A DNA stretch of 36,443 nt from an uncultured Acetobacteraceae bacterium (lineage in GTDB: Bacteria; Pseudomonadota; Alphaproteobacteria; Acetobacterales; Acetobacteraceae): contig CAIRCM010000228.1 of assembly GCA_903877125.1 (NCBI GenBank), positions 1-36,443 of the forward strand, written 5' to 3'. Each line of letters opens with the position of its first letter. Positions within the stretch are counted from its first letter, which is position 1. The translations under genes were made by a program, and so were the position numbers. Positions 15,797-24,257 of this stretch are shown here, in pieces. The notes under the pieces are model-generated. The model was given only the letters and a program-made list of their open reading frames with translations, was not told where the DNA came from and searched no databases.

Positions 15797-17404
15797 GTGC
15801 TCGGGCGGCGGGGATTGATCGCGGCGGGGGCCTTGGTCTCCGCCGCTGGGCCGGCGGCGAGCCGCTCCGGCCCCCCGAAACCGGGGGGCGCGCCGGTCGC
15901 CGTCCTGGCGGAAACCCATCGCGGCAAAGTAAGGGGCGCGCTGAACGACAATATCCGCGTCTTCAAGGGTATCCCCTACGGCGCGCCCACCGACGGCAAC
16001 AACCGCTTCCTGGCCCCGAAACCGCCGAAGACCTGGCACGACGTCCGCGATGCCCTGGAATTCGGGCCCATGGCGCCCCAGGCCGGCCGGGAAAAAGCGT
16101 CGATCACCGCCTCATGGACCTACGACAAAGCCATGAGCGAGGATTGCCTCGTCCTCAACGTCTGGACCCCCGGCCTGCGAGATCAGCGCAAGCGCCCGGT
16201 GATGGTGTGGTTCCACGGCGGCGGATTTTCCTCGCTGTCGGGGTCCCGCAACGTGTTCGACGGCACGCGGCTCTGCAAAAAGGGCGACGTCGTTGTCGTG
16301 ACCCTGAACCACCGGCTGAACGTCTTCGGACACCTCTATCTCGCGAAAATCGCCGGGGCGGATTTTTCCGAATCCGGCAATGTCGGCATGCTCGACTGCG
16401 TCGCCGCGCTGCGCTGGGTACACGACAATATCGCCGAGTTCGGCGGCGATCCCGCCAACGTGACCATCTTCGGCCAATCCGGTGGAGGCGCCAAGGTCAG
16501 CACCCTGATGGCCATGCCGCAGGCCCGCGGCCTGTTTCATCGCGCGATCGTCGAAAGCGGCAGCCATCTCGAAGGTCTGACCCCCGAGGAAGCGACCCGC
16601 AACGCTCAGGCCTTCCTGGCCGCCTTGTCGATCAAGGAGAAGGAGATCCTCAAGTTGCGGCAGGTGCCGATGGATCAGATCATCGCCGCCATGATCCGGG
16701 CGAAGGTGAATTTCAGCCCGGTGGTGGATCAGCATATCCTGCCCGCCAATCCCTGGTTACAGGGAGGACCGGCCGTGTCTGCCAGCGTGCCAATGATGAT
16801 CGGGACAACGCGCACCGAGACGACAGCACTGATCGGCGCCAACGATCCCTCCACGTTCGAGCTGGATGAAGCCGGCCTGCGCCAGAAACTGGGCCACTGG
16901 ATCCCCGCGAAGGACCTGGACCGTGTGCTGGCCACGTTCCGAAAACTGATGCCGGACGCCTCGCCCTCGGATCTGTTTTTCGCCATCACCACCGACCGGA
17001 GGGTGCGCCAGCAGGTATGGACCCAAGCCGAGCGGAAAGCCGCCCAGAATGGTGCGCCGGTTTGGCTGTACGAGGTCGATTGGGCCACGCCGGTCGAGGG
17101 CGGCAAATGGCGCTCCCCCCATTCGCTGGAACTGGCCTTCGTCTTCGACAACGTCGCGATGTCCGGGGCAATGGTGGGAACCGGCCCGGCGCCGCAGGCG
17201 ATGGCGGATCAAATGAGCGCGGCCTGGCTGGCCTTCGCCCGCACCGGCCGGCCGGACAACCCCGCGATCCCCGCCTGGCCGCCGTTCAAACCGACCGATC
17301 GGGCAACGATGGTGTTCGACGTGAAGTCGAAAGTGGTGGAAGATTTTCGTAAGGAGGAGCGGACACTGTTGGCGACATTGCCGTTGTATCGGGTGAACCG
17401 GTAG
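15797..17404 (+). CDS. Type-B carboxylesterase with probable export signal
   Basis: This 535-residue alpha/beta hydrolase of the carboxylesterase/cholinesterase family has [11 protein letters not shown] at about 115-125, the oxyanion-hole HGGGF at 140-144, and the nucleophile elbow GQSGGG with Ser228. The catalytic acid is probably the Glu in TTRTETT, and the His lies in [11 protein letters not shown]. The GTG start at 15797 gives an N-terminus with a twin Arg ([20 protein letters not shown]), consistent with a short Tat or Sec export signal. The frame is open far upstream, but that part overlaps the SDR gene out of frame. Convergent with the S49 peptidase gene, 7 nt apart. Confidence 0.87.
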   Translation: MLGRRGLIAAGALVSAAGPAASRSGPPKPGGAPVAVLAETHRGKVRGALNDNIRVFKGIPYGAPTDGNNRFLAPKPPKTWHDVRDALEFGPMAPQAGREKASITASWTYDKAMSEDCLVLNVWTPGLRDQRKRPVMVWFHGGGFSSLSGSRNVFDGTRLCKKGDVVVVTLNHRLNVFGHLYLAKIAGADFSESGNVGMLDCVAALRWVHDNIAEFGGDPANVTIFGQSGGGAKVSTLMAMPQARGLFHRAIVESGSHLEGLTPEEATRNAQAFLAALSIKEKEILKLRQVPMDQIIAAMIRAKVNFSPVVDQHILPANPWLQGGPAVSASVPMMIGTTRTETTALIGANDPSTFELDEAGLRQKLGHWIPAKDLDRVLATFRKLMPDASPSDLFFAITTDRRVRQQVWTQAERKAAQNGAPVWLYEVDWATPVEGGKWRSPHSLELAFVFDNVAMSGAMVGTGPAPQAMADQMSAAWLAFARTGRPDNPAIPAWPPFKPTDRATMVFDVKSKVVEDFRKEERTLLATLPLYRVNR

Positions 17405-17411
17405 GCCGCGT

Positions 17412-18200
17412 TCAGCGGAACGCAATCCCCCCAGCCCGCTCCTCCATCGCATCGAACGCGGCATCGACCCCCAGCCGCGACAAGGATCGCACCAGCCCTG
17501 GCTTCTGCGGCCCGAACCGCACCGCACGCGCCTTCTCCCCACCCAACTGCCGCACCACGCTCGCCACGTCGCCGAACCCGTCGATCAGCCCCAATGCCTT
17601 GGCGCGTGTGCCGAGCATGAAGCTGCCGTCGAACACCGCTGACTCGTCCGTCGTCAGCCGTGGTCCCCGCCGCGTGCGCACCCAATCCTTGAACCGCGTG
17701 TGCAACTCATCCATCAGCGCGTGCGCGAACGCCACATCCTCCGCCCGTTCGGCCGAGAACGGATCGAACCGCGCCTTGTTGCTGCCGGCGGTATACAGAC
17801 GATATTCGACGCCCAGCCGCTCCAGCAGCGCCGGCATCCCGAACCCGCCCCCGCGCACGCCGATCGAGCCGACCAGACTCATGGGGTTCGCATGGATCTC
17901 ATCGGCTGCGCACGCGAGCCAATAGCCCCCGGATGCCCCGACCTCGCGTATCGCCGCGTGCACCCGCACCTTGTGCTTTTCGGCCAGCCGTCTGACCTCC
18001 GAAGCGATCAGGTCCGATTGCACCGGGGATCCGCCTGGGCTCTCGATATCCAACACCACGGGAAACGTCCCCGCCGCGGCGAAAGCCTTGCGCAACGGCT
18101 CGGTCAGGGTGCCGATGTTCAGTGCGCCCTTTCGCGGGGCGATGACACCATGCATCTCAACGACGGCAACGCGGGGCTTGCGCCAAAAGGCGATTTTCAT
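17412..18200 (-). CDS. S49 family serine peptidase (SohB/SppA-like)
   Basis: This 262-residue protein resembles the short SppA/SohB serine peptidases that degrade signal peptides or membrane proteins. LDIESPGGSPVQSDLI is at about 50-65, the nucleophile Ser90 is in VGASGGYWLACAAD, SLVGSIGV follows, and the general-base Lys142 is in TAGSNKARFDPF. No clear N-terminal transmembrane helix is predicted, unlike E. coli SppA, so it may be cytoplasmic or peripherally bound. It is divergent from the DUF1217 gene across a 122-bp region. Confidence 0.9.
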   Translation of the reverse strand: MKIAFWRKPRVAVVEMHGVIAPRKGALNIGTLTEPLRKAFAAAGTFPVVLDIESPGGSPVQSDLIASEVRRLAEKHKVRVHAAIREVGASGGYWLACAADEIHANPMSLVGSIGVRGGGFGMPALLERLGVEYRLYTAGSNKARFDPFSAERAEDVAFAHALMDELHTRFKDWVRTRRGPRLTTDESAVFDGSFMLGTRAKALGLIDGFGDVASVVRQLGGEKARAVRFGPQKPGLVRSLSRLGVDAAFDAMEERAGGIAFR

Positions 18201-18260
18201 GCGGTGAGTCTCCAGGGACCATCATTTACATACCTCGGTCTGCCGGATTTCGCCCCTGCG

Positions 18261-18275
18261 TTAACGGCTTATTAA
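18261..18275 (+). promoter_or_regulatory. CtrA-type box TTAA-N7-TTAA
   Basis: TTAA at 18261-18264 and TTAA at 18272-18275 are separated by exactly 7 nt and followed by CC, matching the full CtrA consensus TTAA-N7-TTAACC known from Caulobacter and relatives. It lies 48 nt upstream of the DUF1217 start and 61 nt upstream of the S49 gene on the other strand. CtrA controls flagellar genes in many alphaproteobacteria, which fits the DUF1217 protein. Confidence 0.55.
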
Positions 18276-18322
18276 CCATCCCGAGCCTATCCTGCCCGAC
18301 CCGACTGTTCAGGAGTGTTACC

Positions 18323-19162
18323 GTGAGCGACCTCGTTTCCGGTATGAACTATGCGCTGCTGTTCTCCCCTTCATCCGCGAGCAACGCGGCTGCCGGGATT
18401 CTCTCGGCGCTCTACAGTACAGCGCCGCCCTCTACCGCCGTGTCCACCGGTAATCCGATTCTGGACCTGAAGCTGGCGCAAGCGAACCAAACCACCGACG
18501 TCGCGAAGGAGGCCCAGCAGCCCCTGGTTGCTCGGGATATTGCCTCGTTTACCTCGGCGCTGAACAACGCCACGACCTTGCAGCAAGCGTTGACCAACCC
18601 GGCGGTGCTGAAGGTATTTCTGACCGCGAACAATCTGTCCCAATACATCAACGAGCCCGCGCTGGTGCAGAAGGCGCTGATGTCCGATCCGTCCAATCCG
18701 CACGCGCTGGTGAACCAGCTCAGCGATACGAACCTGCTCAACGTCACGCAAAGCTATGATTTCGCCAAAAACGGACTGGCGGCGCTGAAGAGCCCCACGG
18801 TGCAGGCGACGCTGACCAACGCTTATGCCGAGGTGTCGTGGCGCCAGTCTCTCGATGCCGCGACGCCCGGCCTCTCGAACGCATTGACGTTTCTGGGCCA
18901 GGCCAAATCCATCACGTCCGTCGACCAGATCCTGGGCGACCCCACCAACCGTGCCGTCGTCCTCACCGCCCTTGGAATCCCCGAGCAGGTGGCGTTCCAA
19001 AGCCTGACGGCGCAGGAGCAGGCGGTATCGTCGCGGGTGAACATAAAGGACTTTCAGAGCCCGACCTTCGTCACCAGCATGACCGACCGGTACCTGCTGA
19101 CGATGCAGCAATCCTCGCAAAGCGGGGCGACTTCGTCCTCGCTGTCAGGCCTGCTGGTGTGA
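18323..19162 (+). CDS. DUF1217 domain protein, flagellum-associated
   Basis: This 279-residue protein matches the DUF1217 pattern: ARDIASFTSALNNATTLQQ, LKVFLTANNLSQYI, ALVNQLSDTNLLNVTQSYDF, and the C-terminal block with DPTNRAVVLTALGIPEQVAF. The first 60 residues and the C-terminus are rich in Ala/Ser/Thr. DUF1217 genes often occur beside flagellar genes in alphaproteobacteria; the function is unknown. The start is GTG, with AGGAG 8 nt upstream. The last 18 nt overlap the 3' end of the convergent MFS gene. No other flagellar genes are in view. Confidence 0.72.
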   Translation: MSDLVSGMNYALLFSPSSASNAAAGILSALYSTAPPSTAVSTGNPILDLKLAQANQTTDVAKEAQQPLVARDIASFTSALNNATTLQQALTNPAVLKVFLTANNLSQYINEPALVQKALMSDPSNPHALVNQLSDTNLLNVTQSYDFAKNGLAALKSPTVQATLTNAYAEVSWRQSLDAATPGLSNALTFLGQAKSITSVDQILGDPTNRAVVLTALGIPEQVAFQSLTAQEQAVSSRVNIKDFQSPTFVTSMTDRYLLTMQQSSQSGATSSSLSGLLV

Positions 19163-20467
19163 CGGCGCGATCCCCGGCTTCCGTAACCGTTCATGTGGCA
19201 GCGCGAAGGTCGAAAGCATCGTCCCCGCCAGCAGCACCGCGGCCGCGATACCGTAGCCGGTGTAGATGTTGCCGGTTTCCTGGAATATCCATCCCACCAC
19301 GGAAGGACCGGTCAGCCCGCCGAACTGCCCCAGGGAGCTGATCAATGCGATGCCCACCGCGGCACCGCGTGCTTCGAGGAAGACCGGCGGGACGGTCCAG
19401 AAGACCATGAAATTCCCGTAGGCCGCCCCCGCCCCAATGGCAATAAGCCCGGCTGTCGCCCAAACGCTGCCGCTGGCGAGGGGCAGCAGGAAATAGGCGG
19501 TCGCGGCGACCAGCCCGGTGGCCAGAAGATGCCATTTCCGCTCCCCCACCCGGTCTGAATTGCGGCAGACCAGCACCACCGTCAGCGCGGCGAAAGCCCA
19601 GACCACCGCCAGGATATAACCAATGTCGGTGTTCGACTTGACCCCAACGCCCTTGAGGATGGTGGGAAACCAGATGTTGTTCACGTTCAGGAAAACGCTG
19701 CAGAAATAGGACGAGACCATGACCCACACGCGCGGGTTCTTCAGTGTCTCCAGGATGGTCGCGGATGCCGCGGTGCGGCGGTCGCGCCGGTCGGCTTCCA
19801 TGTCATCGACGACGAGCTGCTTTTTCGCCGGGGTCAGGAATTTCGCGTTGCTCGGGCGGTCGGTCAGCATAAACCAGGCGAACAGGCCCAGCAGGATGGC
19901 GGGGACCCCGTCGACGATGAACAGCCAGCGCCAGCCGCGCATTTCCAGCAGTCCATCCATCCCGTCCATCACGCTGCCGGAGATCGCGCCGCCGACAATG
20001 CCTGACAGCGGCAGTCCCACCAGGAAAAGACTGGTCGCACGCCCGCGCTGATGGTTTGGATACCAGAAGCTCAAATACAGCAGCACGCCGGGGAAGAACC
20101 CAGCCTCGAACGCGCCCAGCAGGAACCGTTGCACGTAGAGCCAATACTCGTTCCGCGCCCAGGCCATCGACACGATCGTCGCGCCCCACAGGATCATGAT
20201 CCGCGCCAGCGTCGCCGGGGCACCGATCCGCAGCAGCAGCAGGTTGGACGGGACCTCGAACAGAATGTAACCGACCGCGAAGACCGAGGTGATCATGCCG
20301 AACACGGCCTGATTCAGGTGGAGATCGCCGAGGAACTGCAGTTTCGCGTAGCCGATGCTGACCCGGTCGAGATAGTTGATGACGTAGCAGGCCAACAGGA
20401 ACGGCATCAGCCGCCAGCCAATCTTGCGATAGACGGCGTCGTGGTTCGGGACCGTATTGCCGGTCAT
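19145..20467 (-). CDS. MFS transporter, anion:cation symporter (ACS) family
   Basis: This 440-residue protein has about 12 hydrophobic segments. The family block CYVINYLDRVSIGYAK is at about 27-42, GAFEAGFFPGVLLYLSFWYP is in TM4-5, and GWRWLFIVDGVPAIL is a typical ACS signature. ACS members import organic anions such as tartrate, glucarate, phthalate or allantoate with protons. Its presence among sugar-acid and dehydrogenase genes suggests a carboxylate substrate. GGGAGG lies upstream of the ATG. Confidence 0.92.
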   Translation of the reverse strand: MTGNTVPNHDAVYRKIGWRLMPFLLACYVINYLDRVSIGYAKLQFLGDLHLNQAVFGMITSVFAVGYILFEVPSNLLLLRIGAPATLARIMILWGATIVSMAWARNEYWLYVQRFLLGAFEAGFFPGVLLYLSFWYPNHQRGRATSLFLVGLPLSGIVGGAISGSVMDGMDGLLEMRGWRWLFIVDGVPAILLGLFAWFMLTDRPSNAKFLTPAKKQLVVDDMEADRRDRRTAASATILETLKNPRVWVMVSSYFCSVFLNVNNIWFPTILKGVGVKSNTDIGYILAVVWAFAALTVVLVCRNSDRVGERKWHLLATGLVAATAYFLLPLASGSVWATAGLIAIGAGAAYGNFMVFWTVPPVFLEARGAAVGIALISSLGQFGGLTGPSVVGWIFQETGNIYTGYGIAAAVLLAGTMLSTFALPHERLRKPGIAPSHQQA

Positions 20468-20657
20468 GATATTTGCCTCCCTTTGCGGTTCAAATCCGAC
20501 TGCAATGTTCTTCGGACTTGCCTTTTTTTGCTTGATCCTCTTGGCTGGACTTGCGGTGATCGCTCCTCACAGGTGTCCACTGTGGAACAGCATTGGGTGG
20601 ATCGGGTCGCGATGCAAGAGGCCTCCTGTCGAAGCCTCGCTCGATATCCTCCGTCCG

Positions 20658-21533
20658 CTAACGCGGCACCATTCCAAGTCTTTCCCAACGAATGCCACCG
20701 TCGCCGAACGACGCCCAAATCTGGCGCACATTGCCGACGACATCGTCCAGCGGCACCGCGCCGAAGTGCCGGGAATCAGTGCTGTTCGATCGGTTGTCGC
20801 CCAGCACGAACACCGCGCCTGACGGCACGGTAGTCCGCATCTCCGCGGCAGGCGGATCGCCCCACTGCACTTGCCAACTGCGGCCATCGATACCCTCGGT
20901 GCCGGCCCCCATGTCCAGCGGCTGGCCGTTCACCGATATGCTCCGCCCGCCGATCGTAATGACATCCCCAGGCAGCCCGATGATCCGTTTCACGTAAATC
21001 TGCGTCCGGTCGTTGGGGTAGGTAAAGATCGCGATATCGCCGCGATGCACTGCCTTGCAGCCGACGCAGTTGTACCGCTTGTCCGCGAAAACCAGATCGT
21101 GGCGCAGCAGAGTGGGTTCCATGCTGCCGCTGGCAATATCGAAGGATTGCACCTCGTGCGTCCGGACGGCATCCACCGTCGCCGGCACCACGACGAAGCC
21201 GCACAGCAAAATCACCAGCGCATAAAGGCCGCTGATCTGCCAGGGCGCCGGAACATAGTCCACCCGAGCCCGGGCGCCGCGCCAGGCATCGGCAATGCCC
21301 CAGACCCAGACGCTCAGCGAAGCGACCACGCTGAATACCAGGACCGGCATGGTAAGACCGGCCGGCAGGTACAGCGCGATCATTGCAATTCCAGGCCCGG
21401 TCAGCAGCAGGAAGATCAAGAACAGCCAGATCGCCTTGTTGACCTCGCCATTGTAGAGCTGGCCGAACCCGGGCAGCACCAGCGACATCGCGAGCGCACG
21501 CCATTTGTTGCGCCTGACGGTAACCACGTTCAT
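20658..21533 (-). CDS. lepB: Signal peptidase I with extra N-terminal membrane domain
   Basis: This 291-residue protein has an S26 peptidase C-terminal half: FDIASGSMEPTLL with Ser137, YVKRIIGLPGD with Lys182, and GDNRSNSTDSR near 245. The N-terminal 120 residues have four hydrophobic segments (about 14-27, 34-56, 63-82, 101-120) and start with LPGFGQLYNGE, a motif of small TM2-like membrane domains. This extension is unlike the one or two anchors of standard LepB. A C-x2-C pair (CVGC) at 156-159 follows the catalytic Ser. Start 21533 is supported by GAGGAGTAGGGAC. It lies 11 nt downstream of a small membrane protein gene and of an ECF sigma gene. Confidence 0.85.
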   Translation of the reverse strand: MNVVTVRRNKWRALAMSLVLPGFGQLYNGEVNKAIWLFLIFLLLTGPGIAMIALYLPAGLTMPVLVFSVVASLSVWVWGIADAWRGARARVDYVPAPWQISGLYALVILLCGFVVVPATVDAVRTHEVQSFDIASGSMEPTLLRHDLVFADKRYNCVGCKAVHRGDIAIFTYPNDRTQIYVKRIIGLPGDVITIGGRSISVNGQPLDMGAGTEGIDGRSWQVQWGDPPAAEMRTTVPSGAVFVLGDNRSNSTDSRHFGAVPLDDVVGNVRQIWASFGDGGIRWERLGMVPR

Positions 21534-21544
21534 GTCCCTACTCC

Positions 21545-21769
21545 TCAACCGGCGGACGAGGTCGTCCACACGCTCAAAACAAACAACGCCAGCTCGGCCG
21601 CCGCGGGCACGCCGATCCCGAACAGTGCGACCCATTGCAACATCGTGGTCATTCGCGAGGCGCGAACAGGTGTTGGCGCGTTCGCGATCCGGTCCATCAC
21701 GGTGGCGGTAAAGCCCGAAGGCGGCAGCACCAACGGTGCCCCCAGCAGCCGGTCGAGGTCGTCATCCAT
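21545..21769 (-). CDS. Small single-span membrane protein, putative anti-sigma factor
   Basis: This 74-residue protein has an N-terminal cytoplasmic part (MDDDLDRLLGAPLVLPPSGF) with a VMDRI helix, and one transmembrane segment at about 46-68. Its ATG lies within the 3' end of the sigma factor gene (8-nt overlap), the common arrangement of anti-sigma genes. No zinc-binding ZAS motif is present, and the sequence is not recognised. The anti-sigma role is inferred from position and topology. Confidence 0.65.
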   Translation of the reverse strand: MDDDLDRLLGAPLVLPPSGFTATVMDRIANAPTPVRASRMTTMLQWVALFGIGVPAAAELALFVLSVWTTSSAG

Positions 21770-22307
21770 GGTCTGTCTCCAGCAATCGGCGCAGTTTCTG
21801 TTTCGCGCGATGGGCACGCTGCTTGACCGCCCCGCTTGAGCAACCCTCGATGCGGGCGATGTCCGCGTGCGACAGATCCTCGACATAGACCAATGCCAGC
21901 AACGTCCGGTCGGCGGGCGGCAGCGCCCGCAACGCATCGCGCAACCGCGCTTCGCGTTGTCGCCGATCGATCGCGTCCAACGCCAAGGGCCGGTCGCAAG
22001 CGATCTCCCGCGCTGCGTCGTCGAGTGTCGTTTCCCGCTGCCTGTGGCTCCGAGCCGCCGCGTTCAGCGCGAGGTTGCGGGCAATGGTGAAAAGCCAGGT
22101 GACGAATGACGCCCGATCCGGCCGAAAATCGGCTCGGTGCGTCCAGGTCCGAAGGAAAGCGTCCTGCGCGATGTCCTCTGCCGCGGACTGTTCCAAGCCC
22201 ATGCGCCCGAGGAACCCGAACAGCGCCCGCTGATACCGGCCGACCAAAACGGCGAATGCGGACCGGTCGCCGGCGGCGATGCGTTGAAAATTCGGTTCGA
22301 TATCCAT
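21762..22307 (-). CDS. ECF-type RNA polymerase sigma factor
   Basis: This 181-residue sigma-70-family protein has region 2 at about 18-90 (AEDIAQDAFLRTW, FVTWLFTIARNLALNAAR) and region 4 at about 125-175 (ALRALPPADRTLLALVYVED, then the helix-turn-helix LSHADIARIEGCSSGAVKQRAHRAKQKLR). The length is typical for ECF sigma factors. AAGGGA precedes the ATG. A candidate ECF-type promoter lies immediately upstream. It heads an operon with a putative anti-sigma gene and a signal peptidase gene, suggesting an envelope-related regulon. Confidence 0.93.
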   Translation of the reverse strand: MDIEPNFQRIAAGDRSAFAVLVGRYQRALFGFLGRMGLEQSAAEDIAQDAFLRTWTHRADFRPDRASFVTWLFTIARNLALNAAARSHRQRETTLDDAAREIACDRPLALDAIDRRQREARLRDALRALPPADRTLLALVYVEDLSHADIARIEGCSSGAVKQRAHRAKQKLRRLLETDHG

Positions 22308-22330
22308 CCGCCGATCCCTTGATGGTCCTT

Positions 22331-22356
22331 ATACCGGCGCGGGCGCGAAAGGTTAC
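22331..22356 (-). promoter_or_regulatory. Candidate ECF-type promoter of the sigma operon
   Basis: On the minus strand, GTAACC (22356-22351) is followed after 16 nt by GTAT (22334-22331), and the sigma ATG is 24 nt further. GTAACC as a -35 element is known for some alphaproteobacterial ECF sigma factors (for example Caulobacter SigF, whose -10 is CGAA). Autoregulation by the encoded sigma is inferred; the -10 match is imperfect. Confidence 0.4.
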
Positions 22357-22374
22357 GCACCAACCGTCATATGG

Positions 22375-22404
22375 TTGACGCGAACTTCACGATCCACTAC
22401 GTCA
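22375..22404 (+). promoter_or_regulatory. Weak candidate promoter for the metZ leader
   Basis: TTGACG at 22375-22380 resembles a -35 box. About 18 nt later TACGTC (22399-22404) is a poor -10 candidate. Transcription would begin near 22411, just before the riboswitch aptamer, which is the position expected. The -10 match is weak. Confidence 0.3.
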
Positions 22405-22425
22405 CGGAATGTCGGTGCAGCCGAC

Positions 22426-22484
22426 CCTCGTGATTTGTCCGGCCGGATTGCGGCGAGGTGAAAGAAGCGCGCTAAAGAGGCCAG
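22426..22484 (+). promoter_or_regulatory. SAM-II riboswitch upstream of metZ
   Basis: The leader contains the SAM-II (metA motif) hallmarks in order. P1 is formed by CCTCG at 22427-22431 and CGAGG at 22455-22459. The conserved GTGATTTG loop is at 22431-22438. CCGGCCGGATTGC follows, and GCTAAAGAGGCC at 22472-22483 supplies the 3' strand of the pseudoknot with the loop GGCC. SAM-II binds S-adenosylmethionine and in alphaproteobacteria normally precedes metA, metX or metZ, repressing translation when bound. About 70 nt separate it from the metZ GTG, longer than is usual. Confidence 0.85.
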
Positions 22485-22552
22485 CGTCCGGTCCAAATTT
22501 TCAGGGCCGAAGCTGCTCGACGGTCGGTCCATCGTGAGAAGGACCACACCCA

Positions 22553-23743
22553 GTGTCACAATCGCCCAAATCCTACCGCCCTGCCACGAAACTCGTGCAA
22601 GGAGGGGTGCAACGCACCCATCACGGCGAAACCGCCGAGGCGCTGTTTCTGACCTCCGGCTATGTCTACGACAGCGCCGATCAGGCGGAGGCGACCTTTA
22701 ACGGCACCGTCGACCACTACCAGTATTCGCGGTTCGCCAACCCAACGCTGTCCATGTTCGAACAGCGTCTGTGCCTGATCGAGGGCGCGGAGGAATGCCG
22801 CACCACCGCGACCGGCATGGCGGCGGTGAACGCGGCCCTGCTGTCGCATCTCAAAGCCGGCGACCGGGTGGTCGCCTCGCGCGCTTTGTTCGGATCGTGC
22901 CACTGGATCGTGTCGACCCTGCTGCCGAAATTCGGGATCACATCGGTCTTCGTCGACGGTCACGATCTCGCGCAATGGAAGGCGGCGCTGTCGGAGCCGA
23001 CCAATCTCGTGCTGCTCGAAACCCCGTCCAACCCGATGCTCGACATCGTCGATCTCCCCGCGGTGGCCGAAATGGCGCATGCCGCGGGCGCGATCGTGGT
23101 GGTCGACAACGTCTTCGCCACGCCATTGTTGCAGCAACCGCTGAAAATGGGCGCCGACGTCGTCGTCTACTCCTGCACCAAGCACATCGACGGGCAGGGC
23201 CGGGTCTTGGGCGGCGCGATCCTGTCCAACCGCAAATGGGTCAACGACGTCCTGCAGCCGTTCATCCGCAACACCGGCCCGGCGATGTCGGCGTTCAACG
23301 CATGGGTGCTGCTGAAGGGGATCGAGACCCTGGCGCTGCGCGTCAACGCCGGGTGCCGGGCCGCGGCCGATATCGCGGACTTCCTGGCCGAACAGAAAGG
23401 TGTCACGCGCGTGTGGTACCCGATGCGCGACGACCATCCGCAGGCCGCGCTCGCCCGTAAGCAAATGAGCGCGGGTGGCACCGTCGTGACGTTCGAGGTC
23501 GCCGGCGGCAAGGACGGCGCTTTCAAGGTCATGAACGCGTTTGGACTGATCGCGGTTTCCAACAATCTGGGTGATTCCAAATCCCTCGCGACCCACCCCG
23601 CGACCACCACCCACATGCGCATCGGCGCCGACGAACGCGCCAAGCTCGGCATCACCGAGGGCGTGATCCGGATATCGATCGGTCTGGAGGATCCGGAAGA
23701 TCTGAAGGACGATCTCGCCCAGGCCCTGGCAACGCTGGGATAG
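22553..23743 (+). CDS. metZ: O-succinylhomoserine sulfhydrylase
   Basis: This 396-residue PLP enzyme of the Cys/Met metabolism family makes homocysteine directly from O-succinylhomoserine and sulfide. Tyr-Ser-Arg-Phe-Ala-Asn-Pro at 58-64 and SCTKHIDGQGR with the PLP Lys210 are family hallmarks. The KHIDGQGR...LGG form is typical of MetZ rather than MetB. The start is GTG at 22553, preceded by GAGAAGGACC. Regulation by methionine status is indicated by the SAM-II riboswitch upstream. apaG follows on the same strand after a hairpin. Confidence 0.93.
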   Translation: MSQSPKSYRPATKLVQGGVQRTHHGETAEALFLTSGYVYDSADQAEATFNGTVDHYQYSRFANPTLSMFEQRLCLIEGAEECRTTATGMAAVNAALLSHLKAGDRVVASRALFGSCHWIVSTLLPKFGITSVFVDGHDLAQWKAALSEPTNLVLLETPSNPMLDIVDLPAVAEMAHAAGAIVVVDNVFATPLLQQPLKMGADVVVYSCTKHIDGQGRVLGGAILSNRKWVNDVLQPFIRNTGPAMSAFNAWVLLKGIETLALRVNAGCRAAADIADFLAEQKGVTRVWYPMRDDHPQAALARKQMSAGGTVVTFEVAGGKDGAFKVMNAFGLIAVSNNLGDSKSLATHPATTTHMRIGADERAKLGITEGVIRISIGLEDPEDLKDDLAQALATLG

Positions 23744-23760
23744 GCCCAAAGAGGGCGCGG

Positions 23761-23785
23761 CCAGCGCGGTTTTCTGCCGCGCTGG
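23761..23785. other. Intergenic hairpin between metZ and apaG
   Basis: Perfect 9-bp GC-rich stem (23761-23769 with 23777-23785) and loop TTTTCTG, located 17 nt after the metZ stop. No T-run follows, so it may stabilise the metZ 3' end or act as a weak, rho-assisted terminator. Confidence 0.5.
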
Positions 23786-23846
23786 ACAACCCCCCTGTCG
23801 AGAGCGCAAGAATCGTCCAGCCGATCCAAAACCGGGCGGAGGGCAC

Positions 23847-24257
23847 ATGATCAACGACGATACCTATTCCCTGACGACGCGTGGCGTGCGCGTCACCGTG
23901 CGGTCATTCTTTCTGACCGATCAGTCGGAACCCGACGACGGCCGGTTCGTATGGGCATACCGCGTCTGGATCGAAAATCTGGGCGATGAGACGGTGCAAC
24001 TCCTGAAGCGCACCTGGGAAATCACCGATGCCACCGGTCACACCGAGCGGGTTCATGGCCCCGGTGTCATCGGGGAACAGCCGGTGCTTCAACCCGGGCA
24101 GCGGCACGAATACACCTCCGGCACCCCGCTGCGAACGCCCTCGGGGTTCATGGTCGGCTCGTACCACATGGTCGTCGCCGAAACGGGTGAACCTTTCGAC
24201 GTGGCCATCCCGGCCTTCAGCCTGGACAGCCCCCATCAGAGCGGTAGGGTGCATTAA
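23847..24257 (+). CDS. apaG: ApaG domain protein
   Basis: This 136-residue single-domain ApaG protein is about the usual length. The family pattern is clear: TRGVRVTVRSFFLTDQSEPD at the N-terminus, FVWAYRVWIENLGDETVQLLKRTWEITDATG, then GPGVIGEQPVLQPGQRHEYTSG and GFMVGSYHMV. ApaG has an immunoglobulin-like fold and was linked to Co2+/Mg2+ resistance and Ap4A level in enterics; its biochemical role is unclear. GGAGGGCAC precedes the ATG. The TAA stop coincides with the first bases of a repeat-like element. Confidence 0.93.
   Translation: MINDDTYSLTTRGVRVTVRSFFLTDQSEPDDGRFVWAYRVWIENLGDETVQLLKRTWEITDATGHTERVHGPGVIGEQPVLQPGQRHEYTSGTPLRTPSGFMVGSYHMVVAETGEPFDVAIPAFSLDSPHQSGRVH

Noticed and set aside
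22556-23854. Minus-strand 432-residue open frame over metZ
   Set aside because: Exact shadow of metZ; no motifs, while the plus frame has the complete PLP signature and a riboswitch.
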